A stretch of DNA of 64,000 nt, taken from Cylicocyclus nassatus (Eukaryota > Nematoda > Chromadorea > Rhabditida > Strongylidae). The stretch covers positions 19,699,433 to 19,763,432 of the forward strand of contig CATQJL010000001.1 in the NCBI GenBank assembly GCA_958299035.1, read 5' to 3'. The notes beneath the pieces were generated by a model that was not told where the DNA came from, ran no database searches, and worked only from the letters and a program-made list of their open reading frames with translations. The position numbers and the translations under genes are program-made. This document shows positions 53,940-63,822 of this stretch, piece by piece; the first letter of the stretch is position 1, and the number at the start of each line of letters is the position of its first letter.

Positions 53940-55370
53940 AGATAAAACGCCTAGGTTTCTTTATTTTTTCTTACAATTAATTCAATTTCCTTAGTGAAAT
54001 GAAAGTTGATAAAGTGCGCATCCCAATTATCTCAAAAAAAAGCCTGCCAATTTCCTGAAACTCAGCCGTCATCTTATAAATTTGTGTTTTTCGAAAGTAA
54101 CAGGGAATTAAAGGTGATTTCATAATGCATCTGGGCGAGCTGCACTGAATTAGACATGTTTTTCTGGAGACAGTAATCTATAAGGTTGCAAGGTTACAAG
54201 GGAGGAAATTAGTGAGTGTTTCACTTGTGAAAAAATTTTCGCACTGACTTCATTGAGTATTATTCTCGGGGAAAAATTTATTATTGAAAGTAACAGAAAC
54301 CCTTAAAATTTGAAATTTGCTCAAAATACATGCCCTCATTCTGATGTTTAACTGTTAGTTTCGTAGTATTCTAACACAAAACCAGAATGAAATATGATCG
54401 AAAGGACAAGTGTAGGTCTTTGGAGTTAATTGAGCTCTAATTAATGGCTGTTTTCAAACTTATTCATTAGGAAGAAACAATGCTGCATCAAGTGTCTTGC
54501 ATCAGAACTAATGTCCTTTTTATTCGCTTTTATAAAAGATTCCATGCTCGCTCACGTTTTGTAAAAATGAGGAGAATACTTTTGGAGTGGCCCCAATACA
54601 TATCGTAGTCATGCGTCTTATTTTACTAATGAAAAAAGTATGGAACTTATTGTTAGTGTGAATATTTTGAGATATAACATTGTTATTTGGATATAAAAAA
54701 GGGACTTACATTTTGAGCGGTAGAGAAGAATGGCTTTGTACGACGATCACTTTAATACATATGGTTGAAAGCTAGATTCGGCTTAGCTTGTTTCCTGTCA
54801 AAACATTATGATGAATTTACCATTTCACCTGCATGAATTCGGGCAGCCAAAGCTGCAGAAAATGAAAAAAATTGATAGAGGGAAAAATAATTGGAAGACT
54901 GTTGTTTTATATGCTATCAGCACTCACTTATTCCATCTTACTCTCCCCTTTCAATTTTTAAGTAACTCAGTTCGCTGAAAAACTATCAAATCGTTTGATC
55001 GATAACGAAAAATAGTGAAACCATTTTTCCTCAAAACATGAGTCCGCAATTTTTGAAAGACAGGTACAGCCAGACATCCAGTTTTAAGGTTGCGTAACTT
55101 TTGAAAATCTTCAAAAATCAAAATTAGTCTTTAACGGTTTTTTTGCGAGCGTGGTTTCCACAAACACTCCTGTCAAAAAAATCTTAAAGCTGTAAGCAGG
55201 GTCAAACGTAGGCGCGACCGACGTAGAGGGTCGTAAGTAACAAGGGATAGTTGAAGGGGAGGGTCATATTATCACCTTTTGCTAAAAAATCAATGATTTG
55301 CTATGATTGTGTAATGTGGGAAAAGCACTGGATATTCATCGAGGCTTACGTAACTATAACTTCATGTAAT
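53940..55370. other. No supported gene
   Basis: AT-rich. At 55198 'cagggtcaaacgtaggcg' resembles the left terminus of the hAT-like family, but no matching right end was identified, so no element is called. Confidence 0.35.
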
Positions 55371-55603
55371 CTTAATGTGATGAGACATTATAAAAGTTTA
55401 CGCAATAAGATGTGTGCTTTGTATGCTCTTTATAGCAGCGCAAACTTTCATGTTTTATTTGAGATTTGATCGATTTTATATATGTCAGCAAAAACTTGAA
55501 AAATGTATCGCATATGTATTGTCTAAATTTAACAAAATCGATGAAAACCTCTTTGCTTCCATCGCCGTACAGCGCAACAACTTCTCTTACCATTAAGAAA
55601 AAC

Positions 55604-55960
55604 TCAGGTTTTCCGTTGCGGCTGCAGTAGTAAAAAATTTTTGGCTCCAGAATCCCGGATTTTAACTTTTTGGACTGCGTCTTCATCGTATATCTCGTCT
55701 TCTATCGTGCCATCTGCAAAAATGCGATTATTAAATATTTGAAGGATGTGGTCTTCCTTATCGGTGCTCCCATTTAGATAATCCCAGAGTTGGAATCCCA
55801 ATTCCATGTGCTCCATCTTCAGGGTGTTCAACTCAAAACCATGTTGTTACAGCTGAGTTCCACATCTGCATGTTCATCAGCTCCTTCCTGCTTCTTGCCA
55901 TCAACAGAACATCATCAACGTACATGAATGCTCATGGGGGCTGATGTATAAAACTCCCAA
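55604..55960 (-). pseudogene. RT palm/thumb fragment of a non-LTR retrotransposon
   Basis: On the minus strand from about 55945, MYVDDVLLMARSRKELMN shows the YVDD active-site motif and the following helix, and after a frame change LNTLKMEHMELGFQLWDYL (within 55604-55831) corresponds to the RT thumb motif (GLxLNxxKTEYM in relatives). Further downstream a peptide with VREVVALYGDGSKE (55372-55686 minus) could be the RT C-terminal VALYG motif or unrelated. Fragmentary and dead. Confidence 0.6.
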
Positions 55961-55983
55961 CTATTTCCCTCTTCAGTTAATTA

Positions 55984-56922
55984 TTAGGTTGTCAAGAAAA
56001 TAATGTCGTTTTTTATTTGCTTGTTTCAACAAAGGAACTAGACTCAACCCAACAAAGAGTAATGGGTATTGTTCGATAGAGCAAAACAAGCTCTACAAGA
56101 TGGAGTTCACGATTTTGTGCCAAGCTGGATCCACAGAAAGCTCGAACTCAAAATCTGGAGATTTCCAAATTCCCAAAAAATCGAAAAAAATCAGATCTTC
56201 GTCCAAATAATTTCTACGGACCTCCCACTCGCACACGTCAATACTTCCGATATGTAATGCCCATATGTGCAGTTGCTGTACTTTTCGTTAACTAGAAACT
56301 GAGAAAACGAAAATTTTTGTGTTTTTCTAAAAGCAATGCTGAGCCGTTCTTGCATATGTGATTCTATACTAAGCCTAGCTAAGTTTAAGTGTAGATTTTC
56401 AGCCCATTCAGAGCAGTAGTTTTCGAGAAATGTCGCTTTTAGCACTGAAATTGAAAATAGGATAGCTGATTTCGATATTTCTTGAAAACTACTGCTCGGA
56501 ATGGGAAAACCTACAATTATACTTATCTAGGCTTGTAGTATGGAATCAAATATGCAAGAACGGCTCAGCATTGCTTTTAGAAAAACACAAAAATTTTTGT
56601 TTTCTCAGTTTCTAGTCAACGAAAAGTACAGCAACTGCACATATGGGTATTACCTATTGGAAGTATTGACGTGTGCGAGTGGGAGGTCCGTAGAAATTAT
56701 TTGGACGAAGATCTGATTTTTTCGATTTTTGGGGCATTTGGAAATCTCCAGATTTTGAGTTCGAACTTTTCGTGGATCGAGCTTGGCACAAAATCGTAAA
56801 CTCCTTCTTGTAGAGCTAGCTTTGCTCTATCGAACAATACCCCTTATCCTTTGTTGGGTTGAGTCTGGTTGCTTTGTTAAAGCAAGCAAATAAAAAACGA
56901 CATTATTTTCTTAACAACTCAA
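55984..56922. mobile_element. Mariner-type giant palindrome, second copy
   Basis: TTAGGTTGTCAAG starts it and the inverse (with TTAACAACTCAA at the very end) closes it; TA flanks both sides (55982-55983, 56923-56924). It is colinear with 16873-17802 (blocks 'gagcaaaacaagctctacaaga', 'ctcccactcgc', 'gagaaacgaaaattt') but diverged by about 10-15%. The arms are themselves imperfect inverted repeats, slightly less perfect than in the other copy. Confidence 0.8.
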
Positions 56923-57197
56923 TAAAATCTGAGCTCTTATGCGCATACGTAATTTGAATGACGAAAAATCTGTATAGAACTCCCACTGAGTTCTTTTGCT
57001 GTCTAACGGGAAGGATGGTCGGTCGAATTGGCCATTTGGAATGAGCTGTATATTAGAAAACCGTCCTCGGTAAGACAAACTCAAAACTACTTTTGCTAGG
57101 GGCCGAGCGGTTTTGTGGGGGCAGTTCCAAGGCCATTTTCCTCCGGCGCAGCCGGCGCACCCAGTGATGAGCGAGACGTTAGAACAACGCAGCAGTG

Positions 57198-57270
57198 TGT
57201 GCGGTGGCGCAGTGGCAAGACAGCGGACGACAAAGCAGATGGTCGAGGGTTCGAGTCCTTTTGCTGCTAC
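57198..57270 (+). ncRNA. tRNA-like SINE head (A and B boxes), left arm
   Basis: TGGCGCAGTGGCAAGA (57205-57220) fits the A box and GGTTCGAGTCC (57248-57258) is a perfect B box. The acceptor stem does not pair and the T stem is imperfect, so it is a tRNA-derived RNA polymerase III promoter rather than a working tRNA. Confidence 0.6.
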
Positions 57271-57761
57271 TTTGTTTTGCAGTTCTGTAAAAATTCTATT
57301 GGGTGACAATAAACGAAAAATAATCATTTCTAGGCAATTGAAACAAGCTGTTTACTGCAAAAAAGTCACTATTTCTATAATAAGCTATAATCTTCTACAA
57401 TATAGAAATCTGTGGAGGTTATGACGTCACAACAAGGGATTCAAATGATAAATTAACATGTATGGAATACAACCACAAAGCAGAAGAGCTTCTCGTAGCG
57501 CGCGCACTTGCAAAATTGCAATCGATTCACATCTCATGTATTGGCTTTTAATCTGAACTTTACCTTGCATCATAGGGATTCCATCCTTAAGAACTTATCG
57601 CTCATTTACGCAAAGTTTTACTCGCCGAGATTCAAAAATTTCCTTTCATACCCATGGCATGCAGCAGGATACATTGATAACAACCCCGACGAATTCGAGT
57701 CTCCTGTTCAGTACTGTTTTTCAGCGACTTTGATAGGCAATTGTGAAGCTGCTGATTGTCA

Positions 57762-58058
57762 TCTTATATATAAAGCTGAATGTCTGTCTGTCTGTATGTC
57801 TGTCTGTCTGTCTGTCTGTACGTATGTGCGGAATAGAAATTTTTATTTCTGAACCGATTTGGACCAAACTTGGCACACATATACTTCGGGGCAGGGAGCG
57901 TGTCATAGGCTACTTTTCGTTATCGATCGATATCGATTTTATCGATTTTTTGCAAAATTTGAGCTACGGGGCTGGGAGTTGGCACAAGGGGGTAATCGAG
58001 CATGCTGATTATGAATATAATAATGACAGGGCCGGGCGGAGCCGGGTTTGCCAGCTAG
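57762..58058 (+). mobile_element. Short Helitron-like element
   Basis: It begins TCTTATATATAAAGCTGAAT after A and ends GGAGCCGGGTTTGCCAG-CTAG before T. It includes the TGTC microsatellite and one copy of the 'gctacggggctgggagttggcaca' segment. Without the internal tandem repeats or inverted region, this 297-bp copy is probably closest to the basic family structure. Confidence 0.7.
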
Positions 58059-58324
58059 TCGTTTATATTTTATCCGATCTGCGCGCTGCGAGAAGCTCTT
58101 TTGCTTTGAGCATTTTGTGGTTGTATTCCATACATGTTAATTTATCATTTGAATCCCTTGTTGTGACGTCATAACCTCCACAGATTTATATATTGTAGAA
58201 GATTATAGCTTACTATAGAAATAGTAATTTTTTTGCAGTAAATAGCTTGTTTCAACTGCTTGGGAATGAGTATTTTTCGTTTACTGTGCCCAATAGAATT
58301 TTTACAGAACTGAGAACAAAGTAG

Positions 58325-58392
58325 CAGCAACAGGACTCGAACCCTGGACCATCTGCTTAGCAGTTCGCTGTCTTGCCACTGCGCCACCGCCA
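58325..58392 (-). ncRNA. tRNA-like SINE head (A and B boxes), right arm
   Basis: On the minus strand TGGCGCAGTGGCAAGA is the A box and GGTTCGAGTCC (58333-58343) the B box; a CTGCTAAGCAG hairpin lies between them. Same family as 57198-57270, opposite strand. Confidence 0.6.
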
Positions 58393-58589
58393 CACTGCAG
58401 CGTTGTTCTAGCGCCTCGCTCATCACTGGGTGCTCCTACTGCGACGGAGGAAAATGGCCTTGTAACTGCCCCCACAAAACCGCTCGGCATCTAGCGAAAG
58501 TAGTTTTGAGTATGCCTTACCGAGGACGGTTTCCTAATATACAGTTCATTCCAAATGGCCACTTCGACCAATCATCCTTCCCTTGTAGG

Positions 58590-59585
58590 CTCATATCATT
58601 TACGTCACCTCCATCCTAGGGTGTCATCCTTACGACCGAGAGTGCATTAGGTTTTAGAAAACACATCTGTAAATATTTAGCCTATTCATTTTGAAGAATT
58701 CGTAGGCCATGTGCGCCAGTCATTGAATGAGAACGAGCTCAGATAGGCTGCCCTGCCCTAACAGCTAATATTAAGTTTTCCATTAGACAAGAACTGCTGG
58801 AACGAGTAAGAGGCGTGGGCCAACGTGCACCCGCTAAGTCAGATGCGAAAAGCTTCGCATGTGACTTTTTACTTATCGTTCGCCTTTCCCTTTCATTTCC
58901 CACTAAGAAAATCTGTTTCACTATTTAAAATCTTCAATGTTTTCCAACAAGGAAAGGTTGTAGTGTCAAACAACTCAAAGTATTGCAAAATTAATCGTGA
59001 TGCATGGGCATACTGACACATGATCCCTCAAACTGCAAAAATTTGCGATGCTGGTTGCGATACTATTGTTCATAAGCAATAGCTCCGAAAGGGCACGACA
59101 ACTTTATGTGCAAATTCCAATTTGGAATACCAATTGTTAGTGATAGATAAGTTGCAGAAATCAAGAAAGTTGAGTTTTTTTGTTGAAACGTGACTAAATG
59201 CCATCGTTGTAGTGAAACTGTGACACATAGCTTCGCGTATTGTTCCGGACAAGTCTAAAGAGATGAAAATTTTAAAAATTTGCGATTTGTAACTCTTGAG
59301 TTGCAGCAATGCATGAACTGGTTCTCGGCGTCTGTGAGGCAAATATGTAAAACTTGAATCGTCTTCTTAGCAAATTATGAGCTCTTAAATTTACTCCGCT
59401 TGCTGTAATGGTTACGCCGTATGGAATGAAAACAGGTTGTAAGATTACGTGATAGAGAACGTGATGAAAATGATTGTGGCCCGATATTTGTCGCTGTTTT
59501 TTGTGGATTTTGGAGATGCTTTTTCATTTTGGCTTTCTCTCAACGTGGAGAAGTGGGAGCATCAAAATGCAGTTCTTTCTCGCAG
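58590..59585. other. No supported gene
   Basis: AT-rich DNA between the SINE-like pair and the possible exon at 59590; no motif recognised. Confidence 0.35.
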
Positions 59586-59589
59586 CAAC

Positions 59590-59814
59590 AGCTAGGCAGC
59601 AATGCTTTACGATAGAAACTTTCACAAATTTTTCAGCATAAAGAAAAGCCTACGATGTCTTGATTATTTAAGAAAAAAGGACGCTGTTGTCAATAAAACG
59701 GACTTTATTTCAAAGCGTTTTGATTACTTACCAAGGCGCTGTCAAGACCTAGTTTTGCTAATCACCCAATTAACGCCGGCATATGCATCTAAAGCAAAGT
59801 TTGGGCTGTTTGAA
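59590..59814 (+). CDS. Possible host exon, unknown product, abutting an RTE insertion
   Basis: The frame encodes MLYDRNFHKFFSIKKSLRCL, DYLRKKDAVVNKTDFISKRF and LPRRCQDLVLLITQLTPAYA, with protein-like composition unlike the surrounding sequence. An acceptor-like TTTTTCAG occurs inside (ends 59636) and GAAG/GTATTA (59813) could be a donor. The RTE on the minus strand ends at about 59818, so the frame is either an exon with the element in the following intron or an exon cut by the element. No domain recognised. Confidence 0.35.
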
Positions 59815-60272
59815 GGTATTACCTGTATCCCCGTTGATCATCGTGTTGCACGAGCGGGTACCAGTGATGCCTCCATTCGTCCCTGTCTCGGGCGATTGTT
59901 AACCAGTGTTTACGTATCGCACCAGTAACACGTGAAACGTTCTGAAGGACTTCATTAAAGGACTGTGAACATATCTGACCATCGCGTCGGCGGTCTTCCT
60001 CGTTCGCGTTCCACGTCTAGTGGTATCCTATCCTATCTGTTACAGCTCTCGTCCACGGTTGTCGTCGAAATGCATTACGTGCCCGGCCCATCTTGTTTTG
60101 CTTGGCGTACGCGGCAGCGTCCCTGATCTTCGATCGTTGACGTAGGGTAGAACTTCGTAATCCTTGCCTCACTTGCGTGAGTCGATTCACTCCTAGCATC
60201 ACTCTCTCAATAGCTCGTTCGATGACGCGTGTTCATGCTGCTTTCTCATTGTCCATGTTTCTGAAGCATCCG

Positions 60273-61727
60273 TCAAAGCAGGAAGAACCGTCGAGCGAAA
60301 AGGTGGGCGCGGAGCCGGATGTTCTTGGTCTTCTTCACTACGTCCTCAATTGTCTTATATGCTCCCCATGCTGCACGTTTCCTCCTGCTCAGTTCCGGAG
60401 CTAGATCGTTCATCATATTGAGTTCACGACCTAGGTAGGTGTAGCTTGAGCATTCGGTGATGTTCGTCCCGTTGAGCATGAAAGGAGCATTAGGCACTCT
60501 TCCGTTCCGCATGAACATCGTCTTCGTTGAATTCAGCCGTAGACTGATCTTTCCACACACTTCGTCGAACTGGGCCAGCATTTGTCCCGCCTGCGTGATG
60601 CTTGATGTTACCAATACGACTTCATCAGCAAAGCGAAGGTGGTGTAGCTGCCGCCCGTCGACTTTCACTCCCATGTTGTCCCATTCCAACTTTCGCATGA
60701 CGTTCTCCAGAGCGGCACTGAATAGCTTCGGCGATATAGTATCGCCTTGTCGCACGCCTCTCTTCACGTCGATGATGATATCCTTGTAGAATGGTGTTAT
60801 GGTGGTTGTGAAGTCGTTATACAGCTCACGAATTATCTTGATGTAATGAGTCGGAATACTTTGATTGCTCAAGGCATCGATGACGGCTTCAGTCTCAACC
60901 GAGTCAAAGGCCTTCTTTAAATCGATGAAGGTGAGACAGAGCGGCATCTTATACTCTCGTGACACCTCAATGAGCCTTGACACGGTGTGTATGTGGTCTA
61001 TCGTGCTGAATCCTCTTCGAAACCCAGCTTGCTCGCATGGTTGTCCTTCGTCTAACTCTCTTGCGATCCTGTTGAGAATAACTCGCGTAAAGAGTTTGTA
61101 GACTACAGACAACAAGCAGATAGGGCGATAATTTCCGATGTCGCAGGGATCTCCCATCTTGTACAGCAGCACGGTTTTGCTGGTCTTCCATTGTCTTGGA
61201 ACCTTGCCTTCCGTCAGGTGCCGCGTGAAGAGCCTTGCCAAAGTCTTGATGAGAAATGGCGAAAGATTCTTCAGAAGTTCTGGCTTAATCCTGTCGGGAC
61301 CGGGTGCTGTACGGTTCTTCATCATGATAGCATGACGAATTTCGGAAGAAAGAACAGACGGTGCGACATACTCGTCCTCTTTGAGATGGCATGGTGAAAG
61401 GTGGACGTGGCCCGCAACAAGATCCGTGTAGAAGTCGAGGATGACTTTCTCCATTGATCTTCGGGAAGCAGTTATGGTCCCGTCAGGACGACGAAGTGCG
61501 GTCGTCTTTGTCTTGAAGTTGACGAAGCTTCGGCGGGCGTTGCGTATACTTCTTCCAGCCTCCGCGGCTTCAACCATCACCGCTACTCTTCTCTCCTTGA
61601 GGTCTTCTCTTATCGCTTCTCTGCATCGCTTCGCAAGCTCGGACGTCAGTCGGTAGTTGCCTGTGGCTCGTGCGCATCCACGTTGGCGTATCAGCTCCAA
61701 AGTCTCCGTGGTGAGACGCCTTCTCAT
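60273..61727 (-). pseudogene. RTE reverse transcriptase, long open frame with FADE active site
   Basis: The 484-residue frame covers the linker after the endonuclease and the whole RT: HLTEGKVPRQWKTSKTVLLY, NYRPICLLSVVYKLFTRVIL (fingers), EQAGFRRGFSTIDHIHTVSR, LTFIDLKKAFDSVE (palm A), VKRGVRQGDTISPKLFSAAL (motif B), LRFADEVVLVTSS (motif C) and SLRLNSTKTMFMRNG (thumb). Motif C is normally FADD or YADD; the GAT GAA codons here (about 60620-60635) replace the second catalytic Asp by Glu. The last residues (ARRFFLL) are out of frame: the family continuation STVLPALTDASETW is found in the next frame. The start is arbitrary, since relatives are fused to the endonuclease. Confidence 0.85.
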
Positions 61728-62134
61728 TTCTTAGACTCTGAGCTTCCTTGGCACAATCGTGGAGATGTTGTACTAACCGTTCGCATTCTTCGCCGATGTT
61801 GTCCATCACGGTATCTCGCCATGAGCCGGATATCGAAGAAAACAGATCCCAGTTGGTGGTATTCATGGGACGATGTTTCCTAAACTTGACGGCTTTCTTT
61901 CCATTCCGCGAAGTAGAATTTGGCGCGTAGGAGACGATGGTCTGATCCCGTGTAGAACTTCGGAACAACAGCGACGTCCGTCAGGCAGTACCTTCTGTTG
62001 ACGATGTTGTGGTCAATCTCGTTATGGTACTCTCCACCGGGCGATTCCCAGGTCCAGCGTCGGGAAGAGGGCTTTTGGAACTGTGAGCTTCCATGGATAG
62101 TCCTCGTCATAGCTGGATGTTGGGGCATACGCAA
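61570..62134 (-). pseudogene. RTE endonuclease C-terminal part, two frames
   Basis: The 62134-61880 frame contains EIDHNIVNRRYCLTDVAVVP and FYTGSDHRLLRAKFYF, the conserved end of the endonuclease with the SDH catalytic motif. A frameshift leads into 61968-61570 with RKHRPMNTTNWDLFSSISGS and the following linker, which then enters the RT frame. Confidence 0.75.
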
Positions 62135-62143
62135 TGAAGACGG

Positions 62144-62446
62144 TCAAGGCAGGGATTGATCCACATCTTGATATTCGCAAATTCCGATTCGAGTTGTAAG
62201 TTGTTCGAACGAATCGATGTTCATGGCCAAGCTCGTGACAAGGACTCCCACTCCACCTACTCCTCGACTGTCGCATGTTCCTAGGAACAGTTCTTCTCCA
62301 GTCTCAAATGTAACGTTCAGCGGGTGGTGCCTCCTTGTCTCGGTCAGTCCGATGACGTCGTACTTGATCTTCCTTGCTTGCATCATGAGGTCTTCGATAG
62401 ATGCGTCCGATGCCAGCGTCCTCGCGTTGTAAGTACAGATTGTCAT
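62144..62446 (-). pseudogene. RTE endonuclease N-terminal part
   Basis: The frame begins MTICTYNARTLASDASIEDL, then DVIGLTETRRHH (catalytic Glu in LTET) and GVGGVGVLVTSL, matching the N-terminal strand and E-motif of AP-type endonucleases of RTE elements. A frameshift near 62200 moves the continuation (LTVFIAYAPTSSYDEDYP) to the 62276-62022 frame. Confidence 0.8.
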
Positions 62447-62479
62447 AATAGTCCGTCTCGTTTTCGGCAGCCTAGATCG

Positions 62480-62880
62480 CCTTTCAAACCTTGTCCCACT
62501 GGCGCTGCCTTACCAGTGGCTCTTCCAAGATTAAAGGAGCTTTCCATATTACCACTGTGTCGAACAAGATTTTACTCGCAGGGATAACTTGTTGGGCTCA
62601 AAACCCCCGCGAGGGACGATCGGAGCTTGTTTGTTGGAGGCGACTCCAAACTCGCCTCCTCACACACCTACCCGGGAAATCAGAGTGCAACTTTTGGTGG
62701 AGGCAGGGAGTCCGTTTCCCGGCTCCGCTTGCTTATCAGAGCAGGCGCGGGGTCGCTTTTGGTCGGCGATTAACCCCCTATCCGCCACCTGGGGACGCCC
62801 CACGTAGCCTCGCGACTAACCGGCTGTGATCCCTCTATGAGGGAGATCCGTGGTCTATGAGGGAGATCCGTGGTAGTTCG
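62480..62880 (-). other. GC-rich structured 5' UTR of the RTE element
   Basis: This is much more GC-rich than its surroundings. On the minus strand it has the hairpins TAGTC-GCGA-GGCTA and TGGGG-CG-TCCCCA close together (about 62795-62815) and other short stems (CGGGTAGG..., GCGGGGGTTTTGAGCC). It lies just upstream of the endonuclease frame, so it is assigned as 5' UTR. A structured, possibly ribozyme-type leader is an inference. Two copies of CTATGAGGGAGATCCGTGGT (62834-62878) mark its outer edge. Confidence 0.5.
62834..62878. repeat. Two tandem copies of CTATGAGGGAGATCCGTGGT
   Basis: The 20-bp unit is repeated with no mismatches at the outer edge of the RTE 5' UTR, possibly variable 5'-end monomers of the element. 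Confidence 0.75.
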
Positions 62881-63318
62881 TACCCAAGTGAGAAAATGCC
62901 GCTGAATGATACAGTACATAGGGACTCGCTTCTAAAAAGAGGTGAATAAAAGTTGTCTATTGACCGCACTTTTGGACAGGGATTTCAACCATCTTGAGTC
63001 AGCAGTGATCGACCTTGATGAATTCTACGCATGACTTGCATCACAAACAATCTTCCTATATTTTAGAGCGTAAAGAAACCGCAGATACAAATGCACTCTT
63101 TGGAGCGATTAAATTTGAGTTCGTTTTCAGAAAAGTGCCAAAAGAGATTTTGGTGGATAAGGAAATACCTCATTCACAGGGTTTTTCAAAAGTTTGAGAT
63201 TTAATTTTCAGCATTCTACAGCTCATCTCTGGTTTCGACAGATCGAAGAAAAAAGGCTTCAAGGCAGTGTCTCCAAAATCGGAGTAGTGCTTCTTCACTT
63301 TTGTTAGAGAACGAATCT
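62881..63318. other. No confidently supported gene
   Basis: The plus ORF 63015-63197 (HDLHHKQSSYILERKETADT...) has no recognised domain or clear splice context. Confidence 0.3.
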
Positions 63319-63822
63319 CCTGAATAGGCGATCGCCCGATGCCGAATTGTAACGGTTCTAAAAAGTCTATCCGCTTACCTAGTAATTCTCCTTATCGCGT
63401 TTTAACGTGGCATGCACAAATGGCACGTAGGTAATATATTGTGTAGCGATTATGCTTGCCACGTCAAGGCGCGTCCTACGTTGCTCAGAGGATGCATTTC
63501 GTCGGGTAAAGTGTAGGGCGATTCGCACGACCGTTATGCTTTCTACATAGGATCACCTCCGCGCTCGGCACATCCTGCAGCGGCTTCCCTAAGCAAAGCA
63601 AGGGGAGGAAAGCTTTGCGACGTACGTGACCTGTTCAGACAAGTCAAAATCAAAATGGCGCTTGAGACCGCTCGTGCGGAAGGGCCGTCTCCCAGGAATT
63701 TATTCTCGGATTTGAACTTCGACCACTTAGAATGGAGTTATGGCGTTTGGAACGGAAAGATCGGATAGACTTTTTGAGAGTGTTGCATTTCGGCATCGGG
63801 CGGTCGCCTATCCAGGTGTAAA
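63319..63822. mobile_element. Fold-back MITE with about 50-bp inverted arms
   Basis: 'gaataggcgatcgcccgatgccg...aaaaagtctatccg' at 63325-63372 is inverted at about 63763-63812 ('cggatagactttttgag...cggcatcgggcggtcgcctatcc'). Ends and target duplication are not resolved. The interior includes a GC-rich stretch around 63555-63610. Confidence 0.55.

Larger units (their letters stand above)
57007..58582. mobile_element. Inverted pair of tRNA-derived SINE-like arms around a Helitron-like element
   Basis: The left arm (57007-57505) and right arm (58088-58582) are inverted copies: 'gggaaggatgg.cggtcgaa', 'aaaccgtcctcggtaag', a tRNA-like region, 'attctattgggcacagtaaacg', 'ataacctccacag' and 'catgtatggaatacaaccacaaa' occur in mirror order. 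The spacer contains a Helitron-like insertion (57762-58058). Either two SINEs inserted head to head or the whole is a fold-back element. Similarity between arms is estimated at 85-90%. Confidence 0.65.
59818..62880 (-). mobile_element. RTE-like non-LTR retrotransposon, recently degraded
   Basis: On the minus strand it reads 5' UTR (about 62880-62450), endonuclease in three frames (62446-61570), RT (61727-60273) and a C-terminal region in two more frames (about 60300-59830, with VLPALTDASETWTM and later RRQPWTRAVTDRIG). The order apurinic-like endonuclease then RT identifies an RTE-type element. It is the best preserved non-LTR copy in the window, with few frameshifts, but RT has a mutated catalytic motif. 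Confidence 0.85.

Noticed and set aside
55198..55280. Another hAT-like CAGGGTC element
   Set aside because: Only a left-end-like sequence (CAGGGTCAAACG) is present; no matching right terminus or target duplication was found.
55372..55686. A host exon containing FYYCSRNGKPEFFLMVREVV
   Set aside because: The composition is protein-like, but it directly follows RT fragments on the same strand and VALYG may be the RT C-terminal motif; origin is ambiguous, so no separate gene is called.
57198..57270. A functional tRNA gene
   Set aside because: A and B boxes are good but the acceptor stem does not pair and the anticodon arm is not well formed; a second diverged copy in the mirror arm supports a SINE origin.
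60457..62587. Plus-strand ORFs over the RTE element
   Set aside because: All are antisense shadows of the minus-strand endonuclease and RT.
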